Part shown: positions 18,801 through 25,725 of the stretch, in pieces | How positions within the stretch are numbered: the stretch's first letter is position 1 | Layout: each line of letters starts with the position of its first letter | DNA from: Bacteroidales bacterium | GTDB lineage: Bacteria > Bacteroidota > Bacteroidia > Bacteroidales > P3 | NCBI GenBank assembly: GCA_017524785.1 | Contig: JAFXUY010000080.1 | Location: forward strand, 1 to 43,594 | Direction of reading: 5' to 3' | DNA: 43,594 nt | Notes under the pieces: model-generated | The model's input: only the letters and a program-made list of their open reading frames with translations | What the model was told of the DNA's origin: nothing | Databases searched by the model: none | Translations under genes and position numbers: made by a program

Positions 18801-18998
18801 CTCATCACCGACGGCACCATCACCATTGCCGTCGGCGAACGCTGCCAGAAGAGCAACAAAGAGATGCGCGCCCAGTTCGAGACAGAGCTTTCCGCCATGT
18901 GCGAAAGGCTTGAAACAAAAGAATACAAGCGACGCTTGGAACGTTATAACTATTTATATAAAGGCCGCGAAGTGTGGCAGAGCAGACCACGAGGATGA
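15867..18998 (+). CDS. MMPL/RND-type exporter fused to a PlsC-type lysophospholipid acyltransferase
   Basis: It has 1043 residues. The first about 810 form a full MMPL transporter: an N-terminal helix, a large periplasmic loop, a five-helix bundle around 255-420, a second periplasmic loop, and a second bundle around 620-800. The motif FIFGQGDDYTIFITEG is typical of this exporter group. The C-terminal about 210 residues are an acyltransferase with HX4D (ANHQSHLDLL, His near 865) and FPEGTRTR near 931, followed by the GRFHKGAF pocket. From memory, Bacteroidetes pigment clusters contain MMPL-acyltransferase-methyltransferase fusions; here the methyltransferase part is absent. It probably exports the lipid-anchored polyene. 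Confidence 0.9.
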   Translation: MTKLLLRIHDYLMAHRLLAIASLLVLLALGVVLALQLRYEENIADFLPRSKENAKQAAVYNALGDQGQITVIFRPSEEAGEEDVMDAIDLFAETFTATDVQARADESDAMAAIAAVGDRIALYLMPDDYRRIDSLLAEPDYIATCMGNVRQTLSMPLLPMVSDMIVADPLNLFSPAMGRLQALNPSSRYEVQDGYIFDDKGNGFAFLSSPYGSSDTRRNGALADTLYATINSINNALQGTVTVSAVGAPLIAVTNATQIKHDSFLAIALAVVLIAIILWFAMGRKRNVLWLGFSVATGWLFALAVIAIFKTEISIIVVGIGSVLVGIAVNYPLHYLEHLKDHPDRRETLREMVEPLVTGNITTVAAFACLVFVKAEAMRDLGLFGSLMLVGTIGFTMIFLPLWAKGGKRRVENVTLKPENSVRKTPAWVFWVIVGITVVLGYYSTRVEFDSDLHNINYMTAEQQRDLDMLSGSVDEGNLTYVVAEGHTLEEALQHNDALGLDGVAALMPSLERQQEALANWQRLMAAHPDLADAVRIEARKAGFANDAFAPFLDRLEATYTPEACTLDSDLGLLAKNYILPTDTGYYVVNYVHDTTHNTPQYTHSFAFTQKEVGSGLVNALNDDFNYILYVCSFVVFAFLWLALGRLELALMAFLPMAMGWLWILGIMALTGIKFNIVNIILATFIFGQGDDYTIFITEGLLYENATGHRRLKEYRRSVIMSALLMFAGIGTLIVAKHPAMRSLAEVAMIGMGSVVLMACVVPPMVFRWLTMSKGEKRLRPITISRILITVVPLLVFIVFAFVVATPFTLLLFLTPAPRDKKRMLYHRFICSVAWLGARLMPRVKFRTENLTGEDFGKPAVIVANHQSHLDLLCILLLNPKIIILTKNWVWRNPLYAHIIRYAEFLPAEAGYDKLMPKLRDLVGRGYSIMIFPEGTRTRDGHIGRFHKGAFMLADELRLPLLPVYIHGAYDVWPRHESLITDGTITIAVGERCQKSNKEMRAQFETELSAMCERLETKEYKRRLERYNYLYKGREVWQSRPRG

Positions 18999-20485
18999 AG
19001 ACCGTATGCATCATAGGAGGAGGCCTCGGAGGCCTGATGACCGGCGCCCTGCTGACCAAGGAGGGCTACCGCGTGACGGTGCTGGAGAAAAACGGCAACA
19101 TCGGCGGCGGCCTCCAGGGTTTCAGCCGCAAAGGGCACCTATTCGACCCCTGCATGCATGTCTTCGGAGGCCTGCAACCAGGCGGCAACCTGCGCGCCAT
19201 ACTGCAGCACCTAGGCATCCTCGACAAGATAAAACTCGAGCCCTACCACGACACTCTGGTTTGTGGCGATGAACGCCTGACGCTGCCTTTCGGCCGCGAT
19301 GCATGGATTGATGCTATAGGTGGCGGAAAGCACAACGAGGAGCTGAATGCATACGTCGATGCCCTCTACCGCCTGTCCGACAGCGAAGACCTGTTCAACA
19401 TGCGTCCTTCAAACGGTGCGCCACACGAGGTGGAGAATATATCTGCCAAAGAACTGATTGAACGCCATATATCAGACCACGACCTGCGGCAAAGACTCAC
19501 ATTCATCCTGCACCTCTACGACGGCCGTCCCGATTCGCCAGCACTGCTGCACGCTCTCACTAGCGTGCTGCACATCGACGGCATATATTCCTTTGTGTCG
19601 TCGGCACAGACTATGGCACAGGCCCTAGCCGACATAATCACCGCCGGGGGTGGCTGCATCCACACCGGCAGTCCCGTCACCGCCATCGAGGCCGACGGCA
19701 AGCAGGTAACCGCTGTGCTTTGCGGCAACGAGCGCCACACTGCCGACCAATATGTCGGCTCCATCTCCATCGGTGCACTGCTCAACATCGCCCCCAAAGG
19801 GGCATTCTCGCCAGCCTTCCGCAACCGCATTAAGTCGGCCGAACAGTGCTGCTCGGCATTCTGCATATACGCAATCCTGAAGCCGCAGACCATGAAGCAG
19901 GAGAACGCCAGCTACCATATTCTGCGCCGTGGCGCAAACCCATGGGATATGGCCACAACACAACCCGACCAGTGGCCGCACAACATGTTCCTCATGACAC
20001 GCTCCGACCGTGGCGACAAGCGCTATGCCGACACAATGACAATCGTGGTTCCAATGACGTTCGAGTCAGTAAGACCGTGGGAAGATTCCACCCTCGGACA
20101 CCGCCCCGCCGAATACCGCCAATGGAAAGAGCAGATGACGGCGCAAGCCATGCATATGGCCCAGGAGGCGCTGGGACCCATCGAGACAGAATACATCGAA
20201 GCGGCGTCACCCCTTACAGTGCGCGACTATAACGGCACCACACATGGCACATGCTATGGACTGCACACATCGGTAGACAACCTCGCATACACCACACTAT
20301 CCACACGCACCCGCATGGAGAACCTCTTCCTCGCCGGACAGGATGTCAACTTCCACGGCATGGTGGGCACCTCGCTCACCGCCGTGCTCACCGCCGAGAC
20401 AATAGTGGGCCGCAACGTGATAGTGGACCAAATCAACAGAGAAAGAAAACAAACAATATTAACGATATGGAAACTATTAAAATGA
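18995..20485 (+). CDS. FAD-dependent oxidoreductase, phytoene-desaturase-like
   Basis: It has 496 residues. The N-terminal dinucleotide motif IIGGGLGGLMTGALLTKEGY, then VLEKNGNIGGGLQGF, matches the CrtI/CrtN and NAD(P)/FAD oxidoreductase family. The C-terminal FAD-binding element LFLAGQDVNFHGMVG is present. It may introduce or isomerise double bonds, or oxidise the head group of the pigment. ATG at 18995 is preferred because it overlaps the previous stop (ATGA) and puts the FAD motif at the N-terminus; a GTG at 18974 is possible. The end overlaps the radical SAM gene start. Confidence 0.86.
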   Translation: MKTVCIIGGGLGGLMTGALLTKEGYRVTVLEKNGNIGGGLQGFSRKGHLFDPCMHVFGGLQPGGNLRAILQHLGILDKIKLEPYHDTLVCGDERLTLPFGRDAWIDAIGGGKHNEELNAYVDALYRLSDSEDLFNMRPSNGAPHEVENISAKELIERHISDHDLRQRLTFILHLYDGRPDSPALLHALTSVLHIDGIYSFVSSAQTMAQALADIITAGGGCIHTGSPVTAIEADGKQVTAVLCGNERHTADQYVGSISIGALLNIAPKGAFSPAFRNRIKSAEQCCSAFCIYAILKPQTMKQENASYHILRRGANPWDMATTQPDQWPHNMFLMTRSDRGDKRYADTMTIVVPMTFESVRPWEDSTLGHRPAEYRQWKEQMTAQAMHMAQEALGPIETEYIEAASPLTVRDYNGTTHGTCYGLHTSVDNLAYTTLSTRTRMENLFLAGQDVNFHGMVGTSLTAVLTAETIVGRNVIVDQINRERKQTILTIWKLLK

Positions 20486-21768
20486 AACTTATCTACCCAA
20501 AGTGGAAGAAACTCCCTGGGCAGACAACCTTCAACCTTCCGCCCCATGGTCCTGTGGCATTCGCTGCCACCCTGCCAGAGTATGTGGACATAGACTTCGT
20601 GGACGAGAATGTCGAAGAACTCAACTTCGACGACCCATGCGACATCGTTGCCCTCTCCACCATGCTCTCCACCCAGGTGAAGCGCGCATGGGAGATTGCC
20701 GCCGAATACCATAAACGCGGCAAGACCGTTCTTGCCGGCGGCATCAGCGCCATGCTCCACGCCGAAGAGTATGTCAACCATGTCGACAGCCTCTTCCTCG
20801 GCGAGAGCGAGGGACGCAGCGAACAGGTGCTCCTCGACTGGAAAGAAGGCAAGTTAAAGAAAGTGTATAACTTCCTCGGCAAACAGCCTCCCATCGAGAG
20901 CGTGGGTCCCTGCCGTCGCGACCTCTACAAACGCGAGCTCTACAACCACAAGGGTGTGCAGATGGTCGACCTCTTCCACGCCTCGCGTGGCTGCCGCTTC
21001 AGCTGCTACCCCTGTGCTGTGAGCTACCTCGGCGGCCGCAAATTCCGCCCGCGTCCCATCGACAAGGTGGTCGAGGACCTGGCCGGCATAGACAACAACC
21101 GTCTCTTCATCGTCGACAACTCGCTGGCACAGGACAAAGAATGGGAGAAAGAACTCTTCCGCGCCATAGCGCCGCTGAAGAAGAAATGGATATCCCACAC
21201 CATCGAGGACGACCCCGAAGTGCTCGACCTCGCCGCCAAAGCCGGCGCATGGTACGTCTACCAAGCCGTCTACGACACCTCCGACTATATCAAGGAACGT
21301 GTGAAGCGCTACCACGACAATGGCATCGGCGTCGAGGGCACCATCCTGCTGGGTCTCGACAATCAGACCGTCGACGACTGCAAACGCCTCATCGACTTCC
21401 TCGGCGAGATTGACCTCGACCTGGCCGAGTTCACCATCATGACCCCTTTCCCACACACCAAAGCCTACGACGACTATCTACGTCAAGGCCGTATATTCGA
21501 CTTCGACTGGAACCACTACAACGCCGGTCAGGTGGTGTTCAAACCCGCCCAAATGACTCCCGACGAGCTACAGGGCGTCTACGAATACGCATGGCAGAGC
21601 TTCTACAAAGACGAGACCCAGGAGTCTAAGATGTTCCGCCTCTTCTGCAACGTCGCCTTGCGCGAGATGAACGAAGGCACCTATCGTCCCCGCAACCGCG
21701 CCCTCGCCAACAAGAGCTTCGGCAAGGATGTCGACCGCAGCATCAAAACGCACCAAAACGCTTTCTAA
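20467..21768 (+). CDS. B12-binding-domain radical SAM enzyme
   Basis: It has 433 residues. The N-terminal about 150 residues look like a cobalamin-binding-type Rossmann domain (PEYVDIDFVDENVEEL, then VALSTMLSTQVKRAWEIA, then GKTVLAGG), without the classical DxHxxG motif. The radical SAM cluster motif CX3CX2C is Cys176, Cys180, Cys183 in RGCRFSCYPC. The rest matches the TIM barrel of BchE/HpnP-like enzymes (IVDNSLA, GVEGTILLGLD). Likely reactions are C-methylation or another radical change of the polyene or its lipid. The start at 20467 overlaps the oxidoreductase stop; ATG 20482 (MKLIYP) is the alternative. Confidence 0.87.
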   Translation: METIKMKLIYPKWKKLPGQTTFNLPPHGPVAFAATLPEYVDIDFVDENVEELNFDDPCDIVALSTMLSTQVKRAWEIAAEYHKRGKTVLAGGISAMLHAEEYVNHVDSLFLGESEGRSEQVLLDWKEGKLKKVYNFLGKQPPIESVGPCRRDLYKRELYNHKGVQMVDLFHASRGCRFSCYPCAVSYLGGRKFRPRPIDKVVEDLAGIDNNRLFIVDNSLAQDKEWEKELFRAIAPLKKKWISHTIEDDPEVLDLAAKAGAWYVYQAVYDTSDYIKERVKRYHDNGIGVEGTILLGLDNQTVDDCKRLIDFLGEIDLDLAEFTIMTPFPHTKAYDDYLRQGRIFDFDWNHYNAGQVVFKPAQMTPDELQGVYEYAWQSFYKDETQESKMFRLFCNVALREMNEGTYRPRNRALANKSFGKDVDRSIKTHQNAF

Positions 21769-21799
21769 ATTGAAAGTTGAAAATTGAAAATTGAAATTT
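21768..21799. repeat. TTGAAAA/TTGAAAG repeats between genes
   Basis: Four tandem TTGAAA(G/A) units occupy most of the gap between the radical SAM gene and the next small gene. They begin at the stop codon and end at the ATG. Same family as 7681-7713. Confidence 0.85.
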
Positions 21800-22159
21800 A
21801 TGAAAGTATCTGAATCATACTACGACGAGCTGTTCCCGTTCCTTGGCCAGTGGGACATGGAATCCCTGTGCGGCCTCAAGATACGCACCGTCGACGGCAA
21901 AACCTACGTCATCGTCACCGAACTCTATCAGGAGAACCCCGGCTCGTCGGTCACCTACACCGGCGAATACCTCAAACAGCAGATCTGCAAGGCCAAAGGC
22001 CTCGACCCAGACAAGATTGTATATCTCGAGTGCAACCCCAACACCAACTCCAAGCTGTCGTTCTACGACGAGGAGTTCTTCGAGGTCAACTTCGCTGCCG
22101 ACCCGCAGAGCCGCTACCGCCGCCTCTCGGTCGACGAAGTAAAACATATCGTTGGCTGA
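21800..22159 (+). CDS. Small protein of unknown function between radical SAM enzyme and esterase
   Basis: It has 119 residues, is acidic, and has no signal peptide or membrane helix. I do not recognise a family. Visible features are an N-terminal helix (SESYYDELFPFLGQWDM), beta-rich middle (IRTVDGKTYVIVTELYQ), a conserved-looking ECNPNTNSKLSFYDEEFFEV segment, and a C-terminal RLSVDEVKHIVG helix. It follows the radical SAM gene by 31 bp, and its stop overlaps the esterase start (TGATG), so it is tightly built into the operon. It could be an accessory subunit of the radical SAM step; this is a guess from position only. Confidence 0.75.
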   Translation: MKVSESYYDELFPFLGQWDMESLCGLKIRTVDGKTYVIVTELYQENPGSSVTYTGEYLKQQICKAKGLDPDKIVYLECNPNTNSKLSFYDEEFFEVNFAADPQSRYRRLSVDEVKHIVG

Positions 22160-23013
22160 TGCGCCGGTTGCCGCTCATAGTACTGCTTATAGCCACAGTG
22201 GTATTGCCACGCACGCTGACGGCACAGACCATCGTACGCCTGCCCGGCACGCCGGCCACGCTCGAGTGCTACCCTGCCCACCAATCAAGCAACCAAGCAA
22301 CCAAGCAATCAAGCACTCTCTCTGTCGTCGTCTGCCCGGGAGGCAGCTACAGCTGGCTCGACTATCAGGTCGAGGGTGTCGAGGTGGCCCAATGGCTGCA
22401 AGCCCACGGCATTTCGGCCTTTGTGCTGCGCTACCGCGTGCAGGGCTGGTGGGCCTGGGCCACACACTACCGTCTCCTTTTCCGCGGCCGCCAATATCCC
22501 GACCCGCTGCGCGACGCCGAGGCAGCCCTCGACTGGGTTGCAGCTAATGCCGACAGTCTCGGCCTCGACCCCAAAGGCATAGGCATCATGGGCTTCTCGG
22601 CAGGCGGACACCTCTCCATGCTCAGCACCTACACACGCCAGCCGGCCTTCGTAGCCCCCATCTATCCCGTCGTCACCATGCGCCAGCATTGCTGCCACAC
22701 CCGCTCGCGCCGAGCCCTGCTGGGTGAATATGGCCGCTGCAAGCAGGCCATGCGCGACTCCCTGTCGCTCGAACTCCACGTACGACCCGACTGTCCGCCG
22801 GTGTTCCTCGTCAATTGTGTCGACGACCCCATCGTCGACTACCGCAACTCCGTGCTGCTTGACAGCGCCCTCACCGCCAACAACGTTCCACATCGTTATA
22901 TCCAGTACAAGACTGGCGGTCACGGCTTCGGTATGAGCGACACCCGCGGCACTGCGGAATGCCGACCCTGGCGCGACGAATTCCTCCACTGGCTCAACAC
23001 ACTGACACATTAA
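22159..23013 (+). CDS. Secreted alpha/beta-hydrolase esterase
   Basis: It has 284 residues with an N-terminal signal peptide (MRRLPLIVLLIATVVLPRTLTA before Gln). The fold markers are CPGGSYSWLDYQVEG (oxyanion hole region), GFSAGGHLSML with the nucleophile Ser, VNCVDDPIVDYRNS with the likely acid Asp, and GGHGFG with the catalytic His. It resembles BD-FAE/acetyl-xylan-esterase-like lipase family members. A periplasmic esterase in this place might trim or transfer ester-linked groups on the pigment. Residues 43-53 are encoded by in-frame octamer repeats right after the first strand. The start ATG overlaps the previous stop. Confidence 0.86.
   Translation: MRRLPLIVLLIATVVLPRTLTAQTIVRLPGTPATLECYPAHQSSNQATKQSSTLSVVVCPGGSYSWLDYQVEGVEVAQWLQAHGISAFVLRYRVQGWWAWATHYRLLFRGRQYPDPLRDAEAALDWVAANADSLGLDPKGIGIMGFSAGGHLSMLSTYTRQPAFVAPIYPVVTMRQHCCHTRSRRALLGEYGRCKQAMRDSLSLELHVRPDCPPVFLVNCVDDPIVDYRNSVLLDSALTANNVPHRYIQYKTGGHGFGMSDTRGTAECRPWRDEFLHWLNTLTH
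22282..22316. repeat. In-frame CAATCAAG/CAACCAAG repeat in the esterase gene
   Basis: Four tandem 8-mers plus a partial copy encode a Gln/Ser/Thr-rich loop near the mature N-terminus. Same family as in the glycosyltransferase gene (15421-15452). Confidence 0.88.
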
Positions 23014-23036
23014 TACATCAACACATTAACGCATTC

Positions 23037-24329
23037 ATGATGGACATCGAATTTCAAAAACCCGAAGAGATAAAAGCCTTCCAAGAAGAGAGGCTGCACG
23101 AAGCCCTGCTGTATCTTGCCGACCATTCGCCCTACTACCAACGCATGTTCCGCAGCTATGGCATCGACGTCAACAAGATACGCTACCTCGAAGACCTCGT
23201 AAAGATACCCTTCACCGAGAAGAAAGACCTTCAGCTCTTCAACGACGACTTCCTCTGCTGCCCCAAAGACAAGGTGATAGACTACATCACCACCAGCGGC
23301 ACTCTCGGCGACCCCGTCACCTTCTGCTGCACAGAGAAAGACCTTCAGCGTCTGGCCTTCAACGAGAAGAAGAGTTTCGAATGTGCGGGCCTCCGTCCAG
23401 GCAACATACTGCAACTCATGACCACCATCGACAAGCGTTTCATGGCTGGCCTTGCCTATTTCCTCGGCATCCGCGAAATGGGCGCATCCATCATACGTGT
23501 CGGCAACGGCATTCCCGAACTGCAGTGGGACACCATCCAACGCATCAAGCCCGACACCATCATGTGCGTGCCGTCGTTCATCCTCAAGCTCATACAGTAC
23601 GCCGAAGAGCACAACATCGACTACCGCAACAGCAGCATACGCCGCATCATAGGCATCGGCGAAGGTCTGCGCGAGCAGGATTTCAGCCTCAACCTCCTCG
23701 GTCGTCGCATCAAGGAAAAGTGGGATGTAGACCTCTTCGCCACCTACTCCTCCACCGAGATGGGAGCCACCTTCAGCGAATGCCAGTACGGCTGCGGCGG
23801 ACATGTACACCCCGAGCTCATCATCGTCGAGATCATCGGCGACGACGACCTGCCCGTGGCCGACGGACAGCCTGGCGAGATAGTTGTCACCACCCTCGGC
23901 GTCGAAGGCATGCCCCTGCTGCGCTTCCGCACCGGCGACATTGCTGCCAAAATCACCGACCGCTGCCAGTGCGGCCGCTACAGCTATCGCCTCACCCCAC
24001 TCGTGGGCCGCAAGAACAACATGATCAAGTTCAAGGGCACCACCCTCTACCCACCAGCCATCAACGACGTGCTCGACAACACCGACTACGTCACAGGCTA
24101 CGTCATCGAGGTCTCCACCAACGATGCCGGTACCGACAACGTGAAGGTCAAACTCAGCCTGCGCCCCGACGCCCCTGCCGACGCCGTCAAGCAGCTCAAA
24201 GACTCCTTCCGTTCGCGCATCCGCGTGGCTCCCGACATCGAGGTGCTGCCCGCCGAAGAAATACAGCGTATCAACTTCCCCGCCAAAAGCCGCAAACCCA
24301 TCAAATTCATCGACCTCCGCAAGAAATAA
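23037..24329 (+). CDS. PaaK-like AMP-dependent ligase (aryl-CoA/aryl-ACP ligase)
   Basis: It has 430 residues, the length of phenylacetate-CoA-ligase relatives. The P-loop TTSGTLGDPVTF is near 85-96, the A5 region reads TYSSTEMGATF, and a Cys-rich segment (CQYGCGGH, CQCGRYSY) corresponds to the structural zinc region of this family. MPLLRFRTGDIA and GRKNNMIKFKGTTLYP are the hinge and C-terminal motifs. In the pathway it would adenylate p-coumarate or a related acid and load it on the cluster ACP, like ApeH. ATG at 23037 is chosen; an adjacent ATG at 23040 is equally possible. It has no signal peptide, so it acts in the cytoplasm. Confidence 0.88.
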   Translation: MMDIEFQKPEEIKAFQEERLHEALLYLADHSPYYQRMFRSYGIDVNKIRYLEDLVKIPFTEKKDLQLFNDDFLCCPKDKVIDYITTSGTLGDPVTFCCTEKDLQRLAFNEKKSFECAGLRPGNILQLMTTIDKRFMAGLAYFLGIREMGASIIRVGNGIPELQWDTIQRIKPDTIMCVPSFILKLIQYAEEHNIDYRNSSIRRIIGIGEGLREQDFSLNLLGRRIKEKWDVDLFATYSSTEMGATFSECQYGCGGHVHPELIIVEIIGDDDLPVADGQPGEIVVTTLGVEGMPLLRFRTGDIAAKITDRCQCGRYSYRLTPLVGRKNNMIKFKGTTLYPPAINDVLDNTDYVTGYVIEVSTNDAGTDNVKVKLSLRPDAPADAVKQLKDSFRSRIRVAPDIEVLPAEEIQRINFPAKSRKPIKFIDLRKK

Positions 24330-24421
24330 CTGTGAGCTGTAAGCTGTAAGTGTTAAGTAGCTGACGCAGCCCGACGGCAACCGCCCCACTTAAAACTTAA
24401 AGCTTAAAACTTAAAACTCAA
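24330..24421. repeat. AGCTGTAAG / CTTAAAAC repeat block
   Basis: This block of AGCTGTAAG-type and CTTAAAACTTAAAGC-type repeats lies around a GC-rich centre and has the same design as 11596-11670. The outer parts are partly complementary (GTTAAGT with ACTTAAAAC). It separates the AMP ligase from the last acyltransferase. Confidence 0.83.
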
Positions 24422-24426
24422 ACAAT

Positions 24427-25527
24427 ATGTTCGACAATATCCGTCCCCTCTACGACTCCGAACTGCCCGATGCCTTGCACCAGATAACAGCCTCTCCTCT
24501 CTTCGCACCCCTGGCAGCCTATGTCTACCCCGGCGAAGACCCCAAGGCCGTGGCCAAACGCATCTGCGCCATCCCCGACATACACACCATGCAGGACACC
24601 GTCATGCGCGCCGCCATCGGACGTATTGTCGCCTCCTCCATCACCGACTTCACCCACAGTGGCAACGACCAGCTGGTCCATGGCCGCCCCTACCTCTTCG
24701 TATCCAACCACCGCGACATTGTTCTCGACGCCTTCCTGCTGCAGTATCTACTCTTCGACTACAACCAACTATACATAACCTTCGGTGCCAACCTCATGCA
24801 GGACCCCATCATCACCCTCATCGGTCGCGCCAACCGTATGTTCCGCGTCGAGCGTGGCGGCACCCCCAAGGAGTTCTACCGCAACATGCTTCAGGTGTCG
24901 CAATACATCCGCCAGGTCATCGTCGGCGACCAGCACTCTGTGTGGATAGCCCAACGCAACGGACGCACCAAAGACGGCCGCGACCATACCGAGGTCTCCA
25001 TCCTCAAGATGTTCGCCCTTAGCGGACGCTCCACACGCGAGGCACCCCTGCTGCCGCTGAAAGCCCTCAACATAGTGCCCGTAAGCATCAGCTACGAATG
25101 GGAACCCTGCGACCTCCTCAAAGCCCACGAGCTGCATCTGCGTGCCACAGGCCCCTACCGCAAAGCCAAAGGCGAGGACATGAACTCCGTGCTCACAGGC
25201 ATCATGCAACCCAAAGGCCATGTGAACCTCAGCATCAACGCCCCGCTCACCGACGAGGAGATAGACCGCTGCTCGGCCACCGACAGCCCCTTCGAGAACC
25301 TCGCCGCACTCATCGACCGCCGCATCACCACCGGCTACCGCCTGCACCCCACCAACTACCTGGCCTACGACCTCGTGCACCACACCACCCACTTCGCCGA
25401 CCACTACTCCCCTGCCCTCAAGGAGCAGTTCCAACAGCGCATAGCCACCATCCCCGACGCCGAGAAAAACATCCTGCTCGACATCTACTCCAACCCCGTC
25501 AGCCAGCAATACCCAACGCTGATATAA
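24427..25527 (+). CDS. PlsC-superfamily glycerol-phosphate-type acyltransferase with SNHRDIVLD motif
   Basis: It has 366 residues. The acyltransferase block I reads VSNHRDIVLDAFLL near residue 93; the spacing between His and the second Asp is one residue longer than HX4D, a variant I recall from Bacteroidetes 1-acyl-glycerol-phosphate acyltransferase relatives. RMFRVERGG and SVWIAQRNGRTKDG correspond to blocks II and III. It may be a phospholipid-synthesis enzyme or the last gene of the pigment operon. A repeat block precedes it and a terminator follows, so it is the end of the array either way. Specific substrate unknown. Confidence 0.8.
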   Translation: MFDNIRPLYDSELPDALHQITASPLFAPLAAYVYPGEDPKAVAKRICAIPDIHTMQDTVMRAAIGRIVASSITDFTHSGNDQLVHGRPYLFVSNHRDIVLDAFLLQYLLFDYNQLYITFGANLMQDPIITLIGRANRMFRVERGGTPKEFYRNMLQVSQYIRQVIVGDQHSVWIAQRNGRTKDGRDHTEVSILKMFALSGRSTREAPLLPLKALNIVPVSISYEWEPCDLLKAHELHLRATGPYRKAKGEDMNSVLTGIMQPKGHVNLSINAPLTDEEIDRCSATDSPFENLAALIDRRITTGYRLHPTNYLAYDLVHHTTHFADHYSPALKEQFQQRIATIPDAEKNILLDIYSNPVSQQYPTLI

Positions 25528-25530
25528 AAC

Positions 25531-25565
25531 AGAAGAAGCCAAACCGATGTCTGGCTTCTTCTTTC
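25531..25565. terminator. Bidirectional terminator between the pigment array and tRNA-Ser
   Basis: An 11-bp perfect inverted repeat (25531-25541 with 25552-25562) has a 10-nt loop. T-rich sequence follows on both strands, so it can end the plus-strand array and the minus-strand tRNA-Ser transcript. Confidence 0.75.
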
Positions 25566-25569
25566 CCGG

Positions 25570-25656
25570 CGGAGAGACAGGGATTCGAACCCTGGGACCA
25601 GCAAGCTGGTCAACGGTTTTCGAGACCGCCCCGATCGACCACTCCGGCATCTCTCC
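25570..25656 (-). tRNA. tRNA-Ser (anticodon CGA)
   Basis: The minus-strand sequence begins GGAGAGA and ends TCTCTCC plus a G discriminator, giving a perfect 7-bp acceptor stem. The anticodon loop is CTCGAAA, anticodon CGA. A long variable arm and GGTTCGAATCC T-loop are present, as in class II serine tRNAs. Length is 87 nt, and CCA is not encoded. Confidence 0.95.
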
Positions 25657-25687
25657 ATTAGGTCTGCTTTTTTTCAAAAAGCGGGTG

Positions 25688-25719
25688 CAAAAGTACTAAC
25701 TTTTGGCGACATGGCCAAA
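25688..25719 (-). promoter_or_regulatory. Promoter of tRNA-Ser
   Basis: On the minus strand the -7 box TACTTTTG (25688-25695) and -33 box TTTG (25716-25719) are separated by 20 bp. This would place the start about 25 nt upstream of the mature tRNA. Confidence 0.7.
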
Positions 25720-25725
25720 TTTATT

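Noticed and set aside
23010..24389. 459-codon open frame antisense to the AMP ligase
   Set aside because: The plus-strand frame has complete AMP-ligase motifs; the antisense frame shows no domain and is a composition artefact.
2271..25527. Full flexirubin (dialkylresorcinol ester) cluster
   Set aside because: No DarA (aromatase/cyclase-like) or DarB (KS III-like) gene could be found, so only the arylpolyene half is supported in this window.
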